Positions 37,853 through 46,829 of a stretch of DNA of 64,000 nt are shown here, piece by piece. The stretch is from Agrobacterium sp. a22-2 (GTDB taxonomy: Bacteria; Pseudomonadota; Alphaproteobacteria; Rhizobiales; Rhizobiaceae). Position 1 is the stretch's first letter. Each line of letters begins with the position of its first letter. A program made the position numbers and the translations under genes. The stretch is taken from NCBI RefSeq assembly GCF_012276985.1, contig NZ_JAAXMM010000008.1, positions 215,472-279,471 on the forward strand. Direction: 5' to 3'. The notes under the pieces are model-generated. The model did not search any database, was not told the DNA's origin, and saw only the letters and a program-made list of their open reading frames with translations.

Positions 37853-38233
37853 TCAGCCCTTGCGGGCCTTGCGGCTGGCATAACGCCGGTCGCGCTCGGC
37901 CTTGCGGGCCGCTTCATCTTCGATAACGCGCGAGATGCGCTCCTTGTCGGCAGCTTCGCGCTGCTCGGCTTCTGCCCGTGCTTCGGCATCGGCCGCTTCG
38001 GTCCGGGCTGCGGCCTCGGCCAGCGCGCGCTGATGTTCCTCGGCCTTGGCGCGTTCGCGCTCGGCTCGGCGCTCTTCGCGCGCTGTCGATATGGCCGCGC
38101 GCTCGGCAAGCTTTGCCTGGAGTGCCGGTGCATTTGCTTCCTTGGCCGCCCGGAAGCCCTCAAGAAGGGACTTCTTTGCCTCGATTGCCGCCTGGCGACG
38201 ATCGGACAGGCCATTGTCTCTCGTATTTTTCAA
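37853..38233 (-). CDS. DUF6481-family small charged coiled-coil protein
   Basis: A 126-residue, strongly charged and alanine-rich protein: after a short start (MKNTRDNGLSDRRQAAIEAKKSLLEGFRA pattern) most of it is predicted helix with heptad-like A, E, R and K spacing and a basic C-terminus (RRYASRKARKG). The start resembles DUF6481 proteins that are common in rhizobia and of unknown function. Basic patches suggest nucleic-acid or ribosome contact, which is inference. It shares strand with cspA and the 74-residue gene upstream. Confidence 0.7.
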   Translation of the reverse strand: MKNTRDNGLSDRRQAAIEAKKSLLEGFRAAKEANAPALQAKLAERAAISTAREERRAERERAKAEEHQRALAEAAARTEAADAEARAEAEQREAADKERISRVIEDEAARKAERDRRYASRKARKG

Positions 38234-38332
38234 ATCTTTGGTTCCGCTTTGGACATTTTGGAAGAGTAGAAGTCAAACGGGCTAAGCTTCAGCTCGCGCA
38301 AAGCCGGCCGTTTATTTGACCGTCTATCCAGA

Positions 38333-38557
38333 TTAACGCTTTGCAGCGCGTTTGGCGACGGGTGTCGAAGGGACGGAGGCCAGATCGATGGCTTCCTTGG
38401 CCATACGCAATTCGCGCAGACGGATAGTTTTTTCGTCGCGGGCCTGCACGACGGCGTCCTGCTCCGAGACGATGCGGCTGCGGGCCAGAAACTGGGACTG
38501 GGTCTTTCCGAAGGCCGACTCGGCATGCTCTCGGGCTTTGCTGGGGGTGTCTGTCAA
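38333..38557 (-). CDS. Small hypothetical protein, likely TTG start
   Basis: A 74-residue charged helical protein starting TDTPSKAREHAESAFGKTQ and ending in a basic PVAKRAAKR tail. There is no ATG before family-like sequence begins; a TTG at 38557 is preceded by CAGGA at about -12 and gives a compact product. The frame continues upstream to 38668 but there it crosses the cspA terminator. Resembles a small rhizobial protein of unknown role. It lies between DUF6481 and cspA on the same strand. Confidence 0.6.
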   Translation of the reverse strand: MTDTPSKAREHAESAFGKTQSQFLARSRIVSEQDAVVQARDEKTIRLRELRMAKEAIDLASVPSTPVAKRAAKR

Positions 38558-38601
38558 ATCCGGTATCCTGAGTGTTGGTCGCCGGGAAGCGATTGACCGA
38601 T

Positions 38602-38630
38602 AAAGAAAAGGCCAGGCATTTTGCCTGGCC
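38602..38630 (-). terminator. Rho-independent terminator of cspA
   Basis: GGCCAGGCA and TGCCTGGCC (38610-38618 and 38622-38630) form a 9-bp stem with a 3-nt loop. On the minus strand it is followed by TTTTCTTT (38609-38602). It lies 66 bp downstream of the cspA stop codon. Confidence 0.88.
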
Positions 38631-38696
38631 CTCTGATGGTGCTTATGCCCTCGACGATGCCAGTACATCCGTGGTCACCGGAGAACACAAGACTGA

Positions 38697-38906
38697 TTAG
38701 GCAGCCTGGAGCTGGCAAGCGGACATTTTGCCCGACTTGTTGTCGCGTTCCATCTCATAGCCGATCTTCTGGCCTTCGACGATTTCGCGCATGCCAGCAC
38801 GTTCAACAGCAGAGATGTGGACGAATACGTCCGCGCCGCCGTTGTCAGGCTGAATGAAGCCGAAGCCCTTGGTGGAATTGAACCATTTAACTGTGCCAGT
38901 GGTCAT
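38697..38906 (-). CDS. cspA: Cold-shock protein (CspA family)
   Basis: A 69-residue single-OB-fold RNA chaperone. RNP1 is KGFGFIQ and RNP2 is VFVHIS, both intact; [11 protein letters not shown] opens the domain. I start at 38906 (MTTGTVKWF); an in-frame ATG 15 bp upstream is possible but adds nothing family-like. It has its own promoter (39049-39077), a leader of about 135 nt and a terminator. Confidence 0.95.
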   Translation of the reverse strand: MTTGTVKWFNSTKGFGFIQPDNGGADVFVHISAVERAGMREIVEGQKIGYEMERDNKSGKMSACQLQAA

Positions 38907-39077
38907 AACGAACCCTTTCATAGCGATTGCAGAACCGGCGCACGGTTGTGCGCGGGTTGATAGTCTCGATTTTTGAAGGGGAAGTTCGTCCAGGGCGCGT
39001 TGTCATCGCGCAATAACAAAAGTCAAACAAGCAAATATCGACAAAGCATAGATAGGCGGCAATGCCCGGAATGTCAA
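38907..39077 (-). promoter_or_regulatory. cspA promoter and long leader
   Basis: On the minus strand TTGACA (39077-39072) is followed after exactly 17 bp by TATCTA (39054-39049). Transcription would begin near 39042, leaving an untranslated leader of about 135 nt. Long structured leaders are typical of csp mRNAs and often act in cold regulation. Confidence 0.7.
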
Positions 39078-39201
39078 CTTTTAGTTTTTTCAGGAAGCCA
39101 GATTCTTGCAGGGGTAGTGCCTGGGCTCTGTACTCGCCTCTATTGCCGTGAGTGATTTCGGCTGTTCGGTGTTGGGCGTCCTGAACCTGCCACGCTGCCG
39201 G

Positions 39202-39249
39202 TTGACAGGGAGTATATCCTTCGTTATCGATGATTAATCGTTTAATCAT
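39202..39249 (+). promoter_or_regulatory. LacI-regulator promoter with overlapping operator
   Basis: TTGACA (39202-39207) is 17 bp from a weak -10 TATCGA (39225-39230). Overlapping and following it is a 20-bp palindrome at 39230-39249, ATGATTAAT-CG-TTTAATCAT, with one mismatch and the central CG typical of LacI-family operators. It ends 15 bp before the regulator's ATG, pointing to autoregulation and control of the whole operon. Confidence 0.75.
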
Positions 39250-39264
39250 GTGGAGCAGCCAGAC

Positions 39265-40347
39265 ATGGCGATCCAACGGCCGGGAGCCAACCTGGGCAAT
39301 ATCGCGAAGGCGCTCGGCGTCTCTGTCGCGACCGTGTCCAATGCGCTATCGGGCAAGGGACGGGTATCGGCCGAACTGATTGAGCGGGTGCGCGCCAAGG
39401 CCGCCGAGTTGGACTATACGCCCAGTCTTGCCGGGCGGGCGCTCAGGACCGGGCGCAGCGGCGTGCTGGGTCTGGTTCTGCCTGATATCGCCAATCCGCT
39501 CTTCCCACAGATCGCCCAGGCGATCGAGTTCGCGGCGACCAGCGCCGGCTATGGCGTGCTGATTGCCGACTCGCGCGGCAGCGTGTCGATGCAGACGGAG
39601 GCGATCAATCGCCTGATTGAACGGGGTGTCGACGGCATCGTCATCGTGCCGCGCCGCGGCACCCGGATTGCCGATATCGGTTGTCCGGTCGCGGTGATCG
39701 ACAGTCCCTCGACGCCGGGCAATACGGTTTCCGCCGATCACTGGCAGGGCGGGCAGGTGGTGGCCGAGCACCTCGTATCGCTGGGCCATCGAAAGCTCCT
39801 GCTGATCGGCAACAATTCAGCGTCCAACGTTCAGAACGACCGCATCGGCGGCATGAAATCGCGGCTGCCGGAAGGCGGTCAGGCGGAGGTGCTGTGGATC
39901 GAAACGCATGAGCAGCGGCACGGCAAGAGTTGTCTGCTCGGGCTCAAGGCCAAGGTCGACGAGGGGTTTACCGCCTTTGCCGCCGTTTCCGATCTGCATG
40001 CGCTGCGGGCGCTCACGGAATTGCAGAGTGCCGGCGTCTCGGTTCCCGGTGATGTCAGCGTGACCGGTTTCGACGATCTCGTCTGGTCGTCGGTCGTCAC
40101 ACCAAGCCTGACCACCGTGCGCATGGACATGGCGGCCATCGCCGAGATCGCCATTGCCGCCCTTGTGCGGGTGATCGAAGCGGATGCCGGCAGTGGCGGT
40201 GACACACCGAGGACAACGACGGGCACGGTGGTCGCCGCCGACCGGACCAGCGTGCCGATGGAGCTGGTCGTCCGCCAGACATCCGCCTCGCTCAAGATTT
40301 TTTTCCGTGAAGACCCAAGAAAACCGACCAAAGGAGAACGCATATGA
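39265..40347 (+). CDS. LacI-family transcriptional regulator
   Basis: A 360-residue repressor: N-terminal HTH and hinge helix (about residues 8-60, NIAKALGVSVATVSNALSGKGRVS) and a periplasmic-binding-protein-like domain (VLGLVLPDIANPLFPQIAQAIE through SVTGFDDLVWSSVVTPSLTTV). I choose ATG 39265; a GTG at 39250 overlaps the operator. Its stop overlaps the ATG of the binding-protein gene (ATGA), so it heads the transporter-nucleoside operon. Ligand is probably a purine, nucleoside or the transported solute. Confidence 0.9.
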   Translation: MAIQRPGANLGNIAKALGVSVATVSNALSGKGRVSAELIERVRAKAAELDYTPSLAGRALRTGRSGVLGLVLPDIANPLFPQIAQAIEFAATSAGYGVLIADSRGSVSMQTEAINRLIERGVDGIVIVPRRGTRIADIGCPVAVIDSPSTPGNTVSADHWQGGQVVAEHLVSLGHRKLLLIGNNSASNVQNDRIGGMKSRLPEGGQAEVLWIETHEQRHGKSCLLGLKAKVDEGFTAFAAVSDLHALRALTELQSAGVSVPGDVSVTGFDDLVWSSVVTPSLTTVRMDMAAIAEIAIAALVRVIEADAGSGGDTPRTTTGTVVAADRTSVPMELVVRQTSASLKIFFREDPRKPTKGERI

Positions 40348-41366
40348 CCAAGACCATGCTGGCCTCGGCCACCGCGCTGATGCTGACGATGGGCGCTGCG
40401 CAGGCCCAGGAAAAGACCCTGACCATTTCCGTCTATGCCTTTGCGCAGGACGAGTTCAAGGAAATCGTCTACGATCCCTTCGAAGCCAAATGCGGCTGCA
40501 AGCTGGTGGTCGAGACCGGTAACAGCGTCGAGCGGCTGGCCAAGATCGAGGCGAACAAGGCAAGCCCGGTTATCGACATGGCGGTCGTTTCGATGGCCGA
40601 TGCACTTTCGGCGGCGCGCGGCGGTCTGATCGAGACGATCGACACGTCCAAGCTCAGCAATTTCGACAAGCTCTACGATATCGCCAAGGATCCGAACGGC
40701 GACGGCATGAGCGTCGGCTACACCTTCTACGCAACGTCCATCGTCTACCGCACAGACAAGATGAAGATCGAATCCTGGGCTGATCTGTTGAAGCCGGAAT
40801 ATGCCGGCCATGTCGCCTTCCCGAATGTCACGACCAACCAGGGTCCGCCGGCGCTCTACATGCTGGGCCAGGCGCTCGGCACCGATACGCCGGATCTCAA
40901 GGGTGCGATCGAAGCCGTCGGCGCCAAGAAGGATGATATCGTCACCTTCTATGTGAAGTCGTCGCAGCTCGTTCAGCTCATGCAGCAGGAAGAAATCTGG
41001 GCGGCGCCGATTGGCCGCTTCTCCTGGGCGCCCTTCACCAAGCTCGACCTGCCGCTCGGCTGGGCCACGCCCAAGGAAGGCCAGACCGGCGGCATGAATG
41101 TCATGGTCGTCACCAAGGGTTCGAAGAACCAGGATCTGGCGCTCGAATTCATGGATTTCTGGCTGTCGACCGAGATCCAGACCAAGCTGGCCGAAAAGCT
41201 GATCGACAGCCCGGCCAACAAGGATGTGAAGGTCTCCGAAGAGGTCGCCAACAACATCACCTATGGCGAAGAGACCGCCAAGAGCCTGAAGCTCATCCCG
41301 TCGGCCGTCGCCCTCGATAACCGCGATGCCTGGTTGTCTGAATGGAACGCCAAGGTCGGCCAGTAA
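40344..41366 (+). CDS. PotD-type ABC transporter substrate-binding protein
   Basis: A 340-residue solute-binding protein with a signal peptide ending near AQAQE (about residue 22). YAFAQDEFKEIVYDPFEAKCGCKLVVETGNS is the start of the mature fold; Cys residues at the KCGC site could form a disulfide. AAGGAG precedes the start, which overlaps the regulator's stop. Family annotation is polyamine, but the operon also encodes nucleoside hydrolase and adenine deaminase, so a nucleoside or purine ligand is more likely. Confidence 0.86.
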   Translation: MTKTMLASATALMLTMGAAQAQEKTLTISVYAFAQDEFKEIVYDPFEAKCGCKLVVETGNSVERLAKIEANKASPVIDMAVVSMADALSAARGGLIETIDTSKLSNFDKLYDIAKDPNGDGMSVGYTFYATSIVYRTDKMKIESWADLLKPEYAGHVAFPNVTTNQGPPALYMLGQALGTDTPDLKGAIEAVGAKKDDIVTFYVKSSQLVQLMQQEEIWAAPIGRFSWAPFTKLDLPLGWATPKEGQTGGMNVMVVTKGSKNQDLALEFMDFWLSTEIQTKLAEKLIDSPANKDVKVSEEVANNITYGEETAKSLKLIPSAVALDNRDAWLSEWNAKVGQ

Positions 41367-41397
41367 TTTCTGGCCATAAGAATGCCTCCCAAGGCAA

Positions 41398-41436
41398 GGG
41401 GCGCGGCGGGCGGACTTCGGCTCGCCGCCGCGCCCC
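41398..41436 (+). promoter_or_regulatory. Intercistronic hairpin after the second PotD-type gene
   Basis: GGGGCGCGGCGG (41398-41409) is complementary to CCGCCGCGCCCC (41425-41436), a 12-bp GC-only stem with a 15-nt loop, in the 109-bp spacer between binding protein and permease. No T-run follows. Confidence 0.68.
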
Positions 41437-41475
41437 GACTGATCATTGCAAACCGTTCATCAAGGACGAGATCCT

Positions 41476-42303
41476 ATGTTCAACAACCGGGCCGAAGCTC
41501 TGGCGCTTGCCCTGCCGGCGGCGATTTTTGCCGGGGTAGTGTTCCTTGTGCCGGTCATCCTGCTGCTGTCGGAAGGGTTCAGCTCGGCCGATAGCTGGAC
41601 GCTCTCGGCCTATGGGAATTTCTTCTCCGAACCGCTGAACCGCACGGTGTTCCTGCGCACCCTGCGGCTTGGCGCCATGGTGACCGTTGTCGCTGCCGTG
41701 ATCGGCTATGCAGCGGCCTATGCCATTGTCAGCCTGCCGTCTGGCACCAAGGGCCGGATGATCGGACTGGTCGTTCTGCCGCTGATGATTTCGCCTGTCG
41801 CCCGCACCTATGCCTGGATCGTCATTTTAGGGCGCACCGGCATCGTCAACCAGGCGCTGATGGCGGTGGGCTTGAGCGACGAGCCGTTCCGCATCCTGTT
41901 TACCGAGACCGCCGTGTTTATCGGCCTGCTGCAGCTTTTCCTGCCGCTGATGATCATCTCGCTGGTCAGCGCGCTCGAAAATTTGCCTAGAGATGCGGTG
42001 CCGGCGGCCCGGGTGCTTGGGGCAAACTGGTTCCAGGTGTTCTGGAAAGTGATCCTGCCGCTCACCAGGGAAGGCCTGGTGGTCGGCGGAACGCTGGTCT
42101 TCACCGGGTCGATGACCGCCTATATCACGCCCGCCATTTTGGGCGGCTCCAAGGTGCTGATGCTCGAAACCCTGCTCTACCAGCAGGTCACGGTCGCCAA
42201 TAATTTCGTCTCGGCCAGCGTCATCGCCTTCATCCTGATCGTCATGAGCTTTGCCGCCAACATTCTCCTGAAGCGCATCGCAACGGCGAGGAATAAGACA
42301 TGA
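41476..42303 (+). CDS. PotB-type ABC transporter permease
   Basis: A 275-residue permease with about six hydrophobic helices and the EAA loop LPRDAVPAARVLGANWFQVFWKVILPL (about residues 175-200). I start at ATG 41476 (MFNNRAEAL). It overlaps the next permease by 4 bp and is separated from the binding-protein gene by the hairpin spacer. Confidence 0.9.
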   Translation: MFNNRAEALALALPAAIFAGVVFLVPVILLLSEGFSSADSWTLSAYGNFFSEPLNRTVFLRTLRLGAMVTVVAAVIGYAAAYAIVSLPSGTKGRMIGLVVLPLMISPVARTYAWIVILGRTGIVNQALMAVGLSDEPFRILFTETAVFIGLLQLFLPLMIISLVSALENLPRDAVPAARVLGANWFQVFWKVILPLTREGLVVGGTLVFTGSMTAYITPAILGGSKVLMLETLLYQQVTVANNFVSASVIAFILIVMSFAANILLKRIATARNKT

Positions 42304-43079
42304 TCCAGAGACTGTTTGCACCCATCACGCTCGCTCTGGTGCTTGTCTTCCTGATCGGGCCGTTCCTGATCATCGTCGCCGCGTCGTTTTCGGCGGGTGA
42401 TACGCTGGCCTTCCCGCCGCAGGGCTTTTCGTTCAAGTGGATCCTGAAGGTCTTCACCGTCGAGAGCTTTCGCGAAAGCTTCGTGATGTCGATGTTTTTG
42501 GCAATCGGCGGCACGTTTGCGGCGCTCGTCCTCGGCATTCCGGCCGCCTATGCCATGTCGCGCTACAAGCTGCCGTTTGCCGAAACGGTGCGGACCATCG
42601 TCTCGGCGCCGATCATCGTGCCGGGAATCATCGTCGGCCTGGCGCTGTTGCGTTACTTCGTCGTGCCGATCGGCCTGTCGATCACGCTGGCGCTGTTTCT
42701 CGCCCATACTGCTCTGGTTCTGCCCTATGCTGTGCGGGTGGTTTCGGCCAGCCTCAACAACCTGCGTTTGGACATCGAAGAAGCAGCGGTGCTGCTCGGT
42801 TCGTCGCGGCTTGGCGCCTTCTTCCGGGTGGTGCTGCCCAACATTCGCGGCGGTATCCTGTCGGCCTTCATTCTCGGCTTCGTCACGAGCTTCAACCAGG
42901 TGCCGGTCTCGCTGTTCCTGTCCGGTCCCGGCGTGCGCACGCTGCCGATCGACATGATCGGCTATATGGAGATCGTCTTCGATCCTTCGGTCGCGGCCCT
43001 GTCGTCGCTGCTCGCCTTCCTGTCCATCGGCATCGTTTTTGCGGCCGAACGTTTTCTGGGGTTCTCCCGTTATGTCTGA
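42300..43079 (+). CDS. PotC-type ABC transporter permease
   Basis: A 259-residue permease. SFSAGDTLAFPPQGFSFKWILK is the PotC-like periplasmic start, and DIEEAAVLLGSSRLGAFFRVVLPNIRGG the EAA loop. It overlaps the preceding permease by 4 bp and the ATPase gene by 8 bp. Confidence 0.9.
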   Translation: MIQRLFAPITLALVLVFLIGPFLIIVAASFSAGDTLAFPPQGFSFKWILKVFTVESFRESFVMSMFLAIGGTFAALVLGIPAAYAMSRYKLPFAETVRTIVSAPIIVPGIIVGLALLRYFVVPIGLSITLALFLAHTALVLPYAVRVVSASLNNLRLDIEEAAVLLGSSRLGAFFRVVLPNIRGGILSAFILGFVTSFNQVPVSLFLSGPGVRTLPIDMIGYMEIVFDPSVAALSSLLAFLSIGIVFAAERFLGFSRYV

Positions 43080-44097
43080 CACATCCTTCCTCACGCTCGA
43101 CAAGCTGTCGCTCGCCTATGGCAATACGGTCGCCGTTCGGGATCTTGACCTTGAGATCCGCAAGGGCGAATTGCTGGCGCTGCTCGGCCCTTCGGGTTGC
43201 GGCAAGACCACCACGATGCGCTCGATCGCCGGGCTGATGACCCCGGTCGGCGGCCGGATCCGTCTCGATGGCGTGGATATCACCCGCGTGCCGGCCAACA
43301 AGCGGGCCGTCGGTCTGGTGTTCCAGTCCTATGCGCTGTTTCCGCATCTCTCGGTGTTCGAGAATGTCGCCTTCGGCCTGAAGCTGAAGGGCATGCGCGG
43401 CGCCGAACTGGAGGCAAAGGTTACGGCCGGCCTCAAGTCGGTGGGCCTTTCCGCCTTTGCAGATCGCAAGACGCCGGAGCTTTCCGGCGGCCAGCAGCAG
43501 CGCGTGGCGCTGGCCCGTTCCATGGTCATGGAGCCGAAAGTGCTGCTGCTCGACGAGCCGCTCTCCAATCTCGATGCGCGCTTACGCCTTGAAATGCGCA
43601 CCGAATTGCAGCGCGTGCAGAAGGAAAGCGGTGTGACGATGATCTTCGTCACCCATGACCAGGTGGAAGCGCTCGCGCTTGCCGACCGGATCGTGGTGAT
43701 GAAGGGCGGCGCCATCAAGCAGATCGGCACGCCGGAGGACATCTATAACCACCCGGTGTCGAGCTTCGTTGCAGACTTTGTCGGGTTCGAAAACATCTTC
43801 GCCATCCACAACGGCAATCTGGTCACGGCCGGTGGCGAGATTACCCTTTCAGGCAAGCTGCCCGTGGCGGCGGGACTTGCCTGGCGTCCGCGTACGATCC
43901 CCTTGGGGGCTGGGCCTCTGACGGGGGTCGTGCGCGGCGTGTCGTTTGCCGGGGGCACGCGCGAGTATGTGCTGGAGACAGCGCTGGGCGTGATCAAGGC
44001 GGAAGTGGATGCAGCAAGTCCGGCTCACGCGCTGGGCGCCGAGGTGGCCTTCGACCTGCCGGTCGAGAGCGCTGCTCCTTTGAAACGGTTCGGGTGA
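43072..44097 (+). CDS. PotA-type ABC transporter ATP-binding protein
   Basis: A 341-residue ATPase: Walker A GPSGCGKTT, signature LSGGQQQRVALARSMVMEP, Walker B LLLDEPLSNLDARL and a C-terminal TOBE region (AWRPRTIPLGAGP). I start at 43072 (MSDTSFLTL). In this operon the ATPase gene follows the permeases, unlike the first PotD-type operon, so the two are not a recent local duplication. It ends 6 bp before the nucleoside hydrolase. Confidence 0.92.
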   Translation: MSDTSFLTLDKLSLAYGNTVAVRDLDLEIRKGELLALLGPSGCGKTTTMRSIAGLMTPVGGRIRLDGVDITRVPANKRAVGLVFQSYALFPHLSVFENVAFGLKLKGMRGAELEAKVTAGLKSVGLSAFADRKTPELSGGQQQRVALARSMVMEPKVLLLDEPLSNLDARLRLEMRTELQRVQKESGVTMIFVTHDQVEALALADRIVVMKGGAIKQIGTPEDIYNHPVSSFVADFVGFENIFAIHNGNLVTAGGEITLSGKLPVAAGLAWRPRTIPLGAGPLTGVVRGVSFAGGTREYVLETALGVIKAEVDAASPAHALGAEVAFDLPVESAAPLKRFG

Positions 44098-44103
44098 ACG
44101 ATC

Positions 44104-45027
44104 ATGGGTGTCTGGATCGATACGGATATGGGATTCGATGACATTGCCGCCATTCTGGTGGTGATGCATGCGGGTCTCGAGATCGACGGTGCATCGCTGG
44201 TGTTCGGCAATACGCCGCTGGATCAGGTGCTGCGCAATACGGCCGGTGCCGCAAAGGCCTTTGACTGGCGCTTTCCGGTCCATGCGGGACGGACAAGGCC
44301 GGTCATGGGCGCTTTGGAGACGGCACAGGAAATCCTTGGAGATACCGGCATCCCGACGACCGGCCTGACCTTGCCCGAGGCGGATGCTCTGCCGACTGGC
44401 AATGCGTTTGCAGCACTCTGTGCCTGGCTGGAAACCACCGCGTCGCCGCGCCGCATCCTGGCGCTCGGTCCGCTGTCCAATATCGCGGCCCTGGCCTTGG
44501 CCCGGCCGGACTTGGCAGCGCGCATCGACGATCTGACCTGGATGGGGGGCGGATTGACCCGCGGCAACCACACCGCATCGGCCGAGTTCAACGCTTTGGC
44601 CGATCCCGAGGCCGTCGCCATCGTACTAGCTCATGGCCTGCCGCTGCGCATGGTCGATCTCGATTTCTGCCGCAAGGTGCTGGCGTCGCCGGACGAGGTT
44701 ACGCCGATCCGCAATGCCGGCGGACGGAATGCGGCGCTGATCGCCGATATGCTGGCGGGTTTCATCGACATCGCCACCAGCCGCGGCCGTCCGGCCATGG
44801 CGCTTTACGATCCGGCCGCCGCCGCCGCCTTCGTGCGGGGCGATCTCGTCACCGTGCAGCCGGCCCGCATCGACATGGAATGCGGCAGCGGCCTCACCCG
44901 CGGCCGCACCGTCGTCGAAACACGGGCGTCGCATGGTACGTTCAATGCGGAATTCGTGGCCGATTGCGATGCCGCGGCCATCAAGGCGATCGTGCTTGGC
45001 GCCTTGCAATGGGAGGCGGCCAAGTGA
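44104..45027 (+). CDS. Nucleoside hydrolase (second paralogue)
   Basis: A 307-residue nucleoside hydrolase. The metal motif is DTDMGFDDIA (residues 5-14), with Met where DTDPGxDD is usual, and MGGGLTRGNHTASAEFNALADPEA follows. The C-terminal ALYDPAAAAAFV segment keeps the Asp ligand. It is co-transcribed between the ATPase gene and adenine deaminase, so a purine nucleoside is the likely substrate. The 23819 paralogue is clearly different in sequence. Confidence 0.88.
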   Translation: MGVWIDTDMGFDDIAAILVVMHAGLEIDGASLVFGNTPLDQVLRNTAGAAKAFDWRFPVHAGRTRPVMGALETAQEILGDTGIPTTGLTLPEADALPTGNAFAALCAWLETTASPRRILALGPLSNIAALALARPDLAARIDDLTWMGGGLTRGNHTASAEFNALADPEAVAIVLAHGLPLRMVDLDFCRKVLASPDEVTPIRNAGGRNAALIADMLAGFIDIATSRGRPAMALYDPAAAAAFVRGDLVTVQPARIDMECGSGLTRGRTVVETRASHGTFNAEFVADCDAAAIKAIVLGALQWEAAK

Positions 45028-46811
45028 CCTCACAAGCAATGAGAGAGCCCGCCGATCTCAACGATGCGGATCTGCGCACGCGCGCCGTTACCGCCGCCCG
45101 AGGTGCGGCGCCGTTTGATCGGCTGATCGTCAACGGCACGCTTGTCGACATGGTGACGGGCGAGCTTCGGGCTGCCGATATCGGCCTGGTCGGACCGCTG
45201 ATTGCCAGCGTTCATGCGCCGGCTGCTCGGGCAGATGCCGTCGAGACCATCGATGCGGAAGGTGGCTTCGTGACGCCGGGTCTGATCGATACGCATATGC
45301 ATGTCGAAAGCTCGATGGTGACGCCCGAAAATTACGCCAAGGCGGTGCTGCCGCGCGGCGTGACCACCATCGTCTGGGATCCGCACGAGTTCGGCAATGT
45401 GCATGGGGTGGCGGGCGTTCGCTATGCGGCCGAGGCTTCTCGAGCGCTGCCCCTCAGGATGATCCTGCTGGCACCCTCCTGCGTGCCGTCGGCACCGGGA
45501 CTGGAACTGAACGGTGCCGATTTCGACGCGGCGGTGATTGCCGATCTGCTCACATGGCCGGAGGTCGGCGGCGTGGCTGAGGTGATGAACATGCGCGGCG
45601 TGATCGATGGCGATCCGCGCATGAGCGCCATCGTCCAGGCGGGGCTCGCGTCGGATAAATTGATCTGCGGCCACGCGCGCGGCCTGAGGGGTGGCGATCT
45701 CGCAGCCTTCATGGCGGCGGGCGTCAGTTCCGATCATGAGCTGGTATCCGGCGACGACCTGATGGCCAAGCTCAGGGCGGGCCTGACGATCGAGTTGCGC
45801 GGCTCGCACGATCATCTGCTGCCGGAATTCGTCGAAGAACTCAACCGACTCGGCCATCTGCCGCAAACGATAACGCTCTGCACGGACGATGTGTTTCCCG
45901 ACGATCTCCTGCAGGGCGGCGGGCTCGATGATGTGGTGCGCCGGCTGGTGCGCTATGGCCTGAAGCCGGAATGGGCGCTTCGGGCCGCGACGCTGAATGC
46001 CGCTCAGCGGCTTGGACGCGCCGATCTCGGCTTGATCGCTGCCGGTCGAAGGGCCGATATCGTCGTTTTCGACGATCTGACAGATCTGCAGGCGCGGCTG
46101 GTGATCGCCAATGGCGTTCCCTCGGCACGCAACGGCCGGCTGCTTCACGCGCCTGCAGCCGTCGACCATTCCGGTCTCACCCAGTCGATGAAGATCGAGC
46201 CACTGACGGCCGATGATTTCCGGGTTGCCTCGAATGGAAAATCCGTCCGGATCGCCACCATCAACCGGCCGCGGTTCACCGAGTGGGGCGAGCGGCGGGC
46301 AAAAGTGGAAGACGGTTTCGTGGTGCCCCCGGACGGCACGGTGCTGATCGCGGTTGCCCATCGCCACGGGCGTGGCGATAGCCGGCCGCGGGTCGGGTTC
46401 CTGGAAAACTGGGGCAAATGGCGCGGCGCCTTTGCCACCACTGTGTCCCATGACAGCCACAACCTCACGGTGTTCGGAAGCGACCCGGAAGACATGGCGA
46501 TTGCCGCCAATGCGGTGATCGCGGCGGGCGGCGGCATGGCGGTGGTCTCCAACCGTTGGATCGATGCGATCCTGCCTCTGCCGCTGTCCGGCCTGGTGTC
46601 GGACGCGCCGCTTGAGCATGTGGCGCGCGATTTCGCGGCCGTCCGTTCGGCCATGGACCGGATCGTCGAATGGCAGCCACCCTATCTGGTGTTCAAGGCC
46701 TGCTTCGGGGCGACGCTTGCCTGCAATGCCGGTCCGCACCAGACCGACCGCGGCATCGCCGATGTCGGCACCGGCCGGCTGCTGGAAAGCCCTGTTTTGG
46801 CCGATGCCTGA
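45024..46811 (+). CDS. ade: Adenine deaminase
   Basis: A 595-residue amidohydrolase that deaminates adenine to hypoxanthine. GLIDTHMHVESSMVTPENYA (metal-binding HxH and Glu), WDPHEFGNVHG, NMRGVIDGDPRM and the C-terminal VSHDSHNLTVFGSD are characteristic. I prefer the GTG at 45024, which overlaps the previous stop as GTGA and has GGGAGG 7-8 bp upstream; ATG 45039 is the alternative. It would act on adenine released by the preceding nucleoside hydrolase. Confidence 0.93.
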   Translation: MTSQAMREPADLNDADLRTRAVTAARGAAPFDRLIVNGTLVDMVTGELRAADIGLVGPLIASVHAPAARADAVETIDAEGGFVTPGLIDTHMHVESSMVTPENYAKAVLPRGVTTIVWDPHEFGNVHGVAGVRYAAEASRALPLRMILLAPSCVPSAPGLELNGADFDAAVIADLLTWPEVGGVAEVMNMRGVIDGDPRMSAIVQAGLASDKLICGHARGLRGGDLAAFMAAGVSSDHELVSGDDLMAKLRAGLTIELRGSHDHLLPEFVEELNRLGHLPQTITLCTDDVFPDDLLQGGGLDDVVRRLVRYGLKPEWALRAATLNAAQRLGRADLGLIAAGRRADIVVFDDLTDLQARLVIANGVPSARNGRLLHAPAAVDHSGLTQSMKIEPLTADDFRVASNGKSVRIATINRPRFTEWGERRAKVEDGFVVPPDGTVLIAVAHRHGRGDSRPRVGFLENWGKWRGAFATTVSHDSHNLTVFGSDPEDMAIAANAVIAAGGGMAVVSNRWIDAILPLPLSGLVSDAPLEHVARDFAAVRSAMDRIVEWQPPYLVFKACFGATLACNAGPHQTDRGIADVGTGRLLESPVLADA

Positions 46812-46829
46812 GGTAATCGGCCGGGCGGG

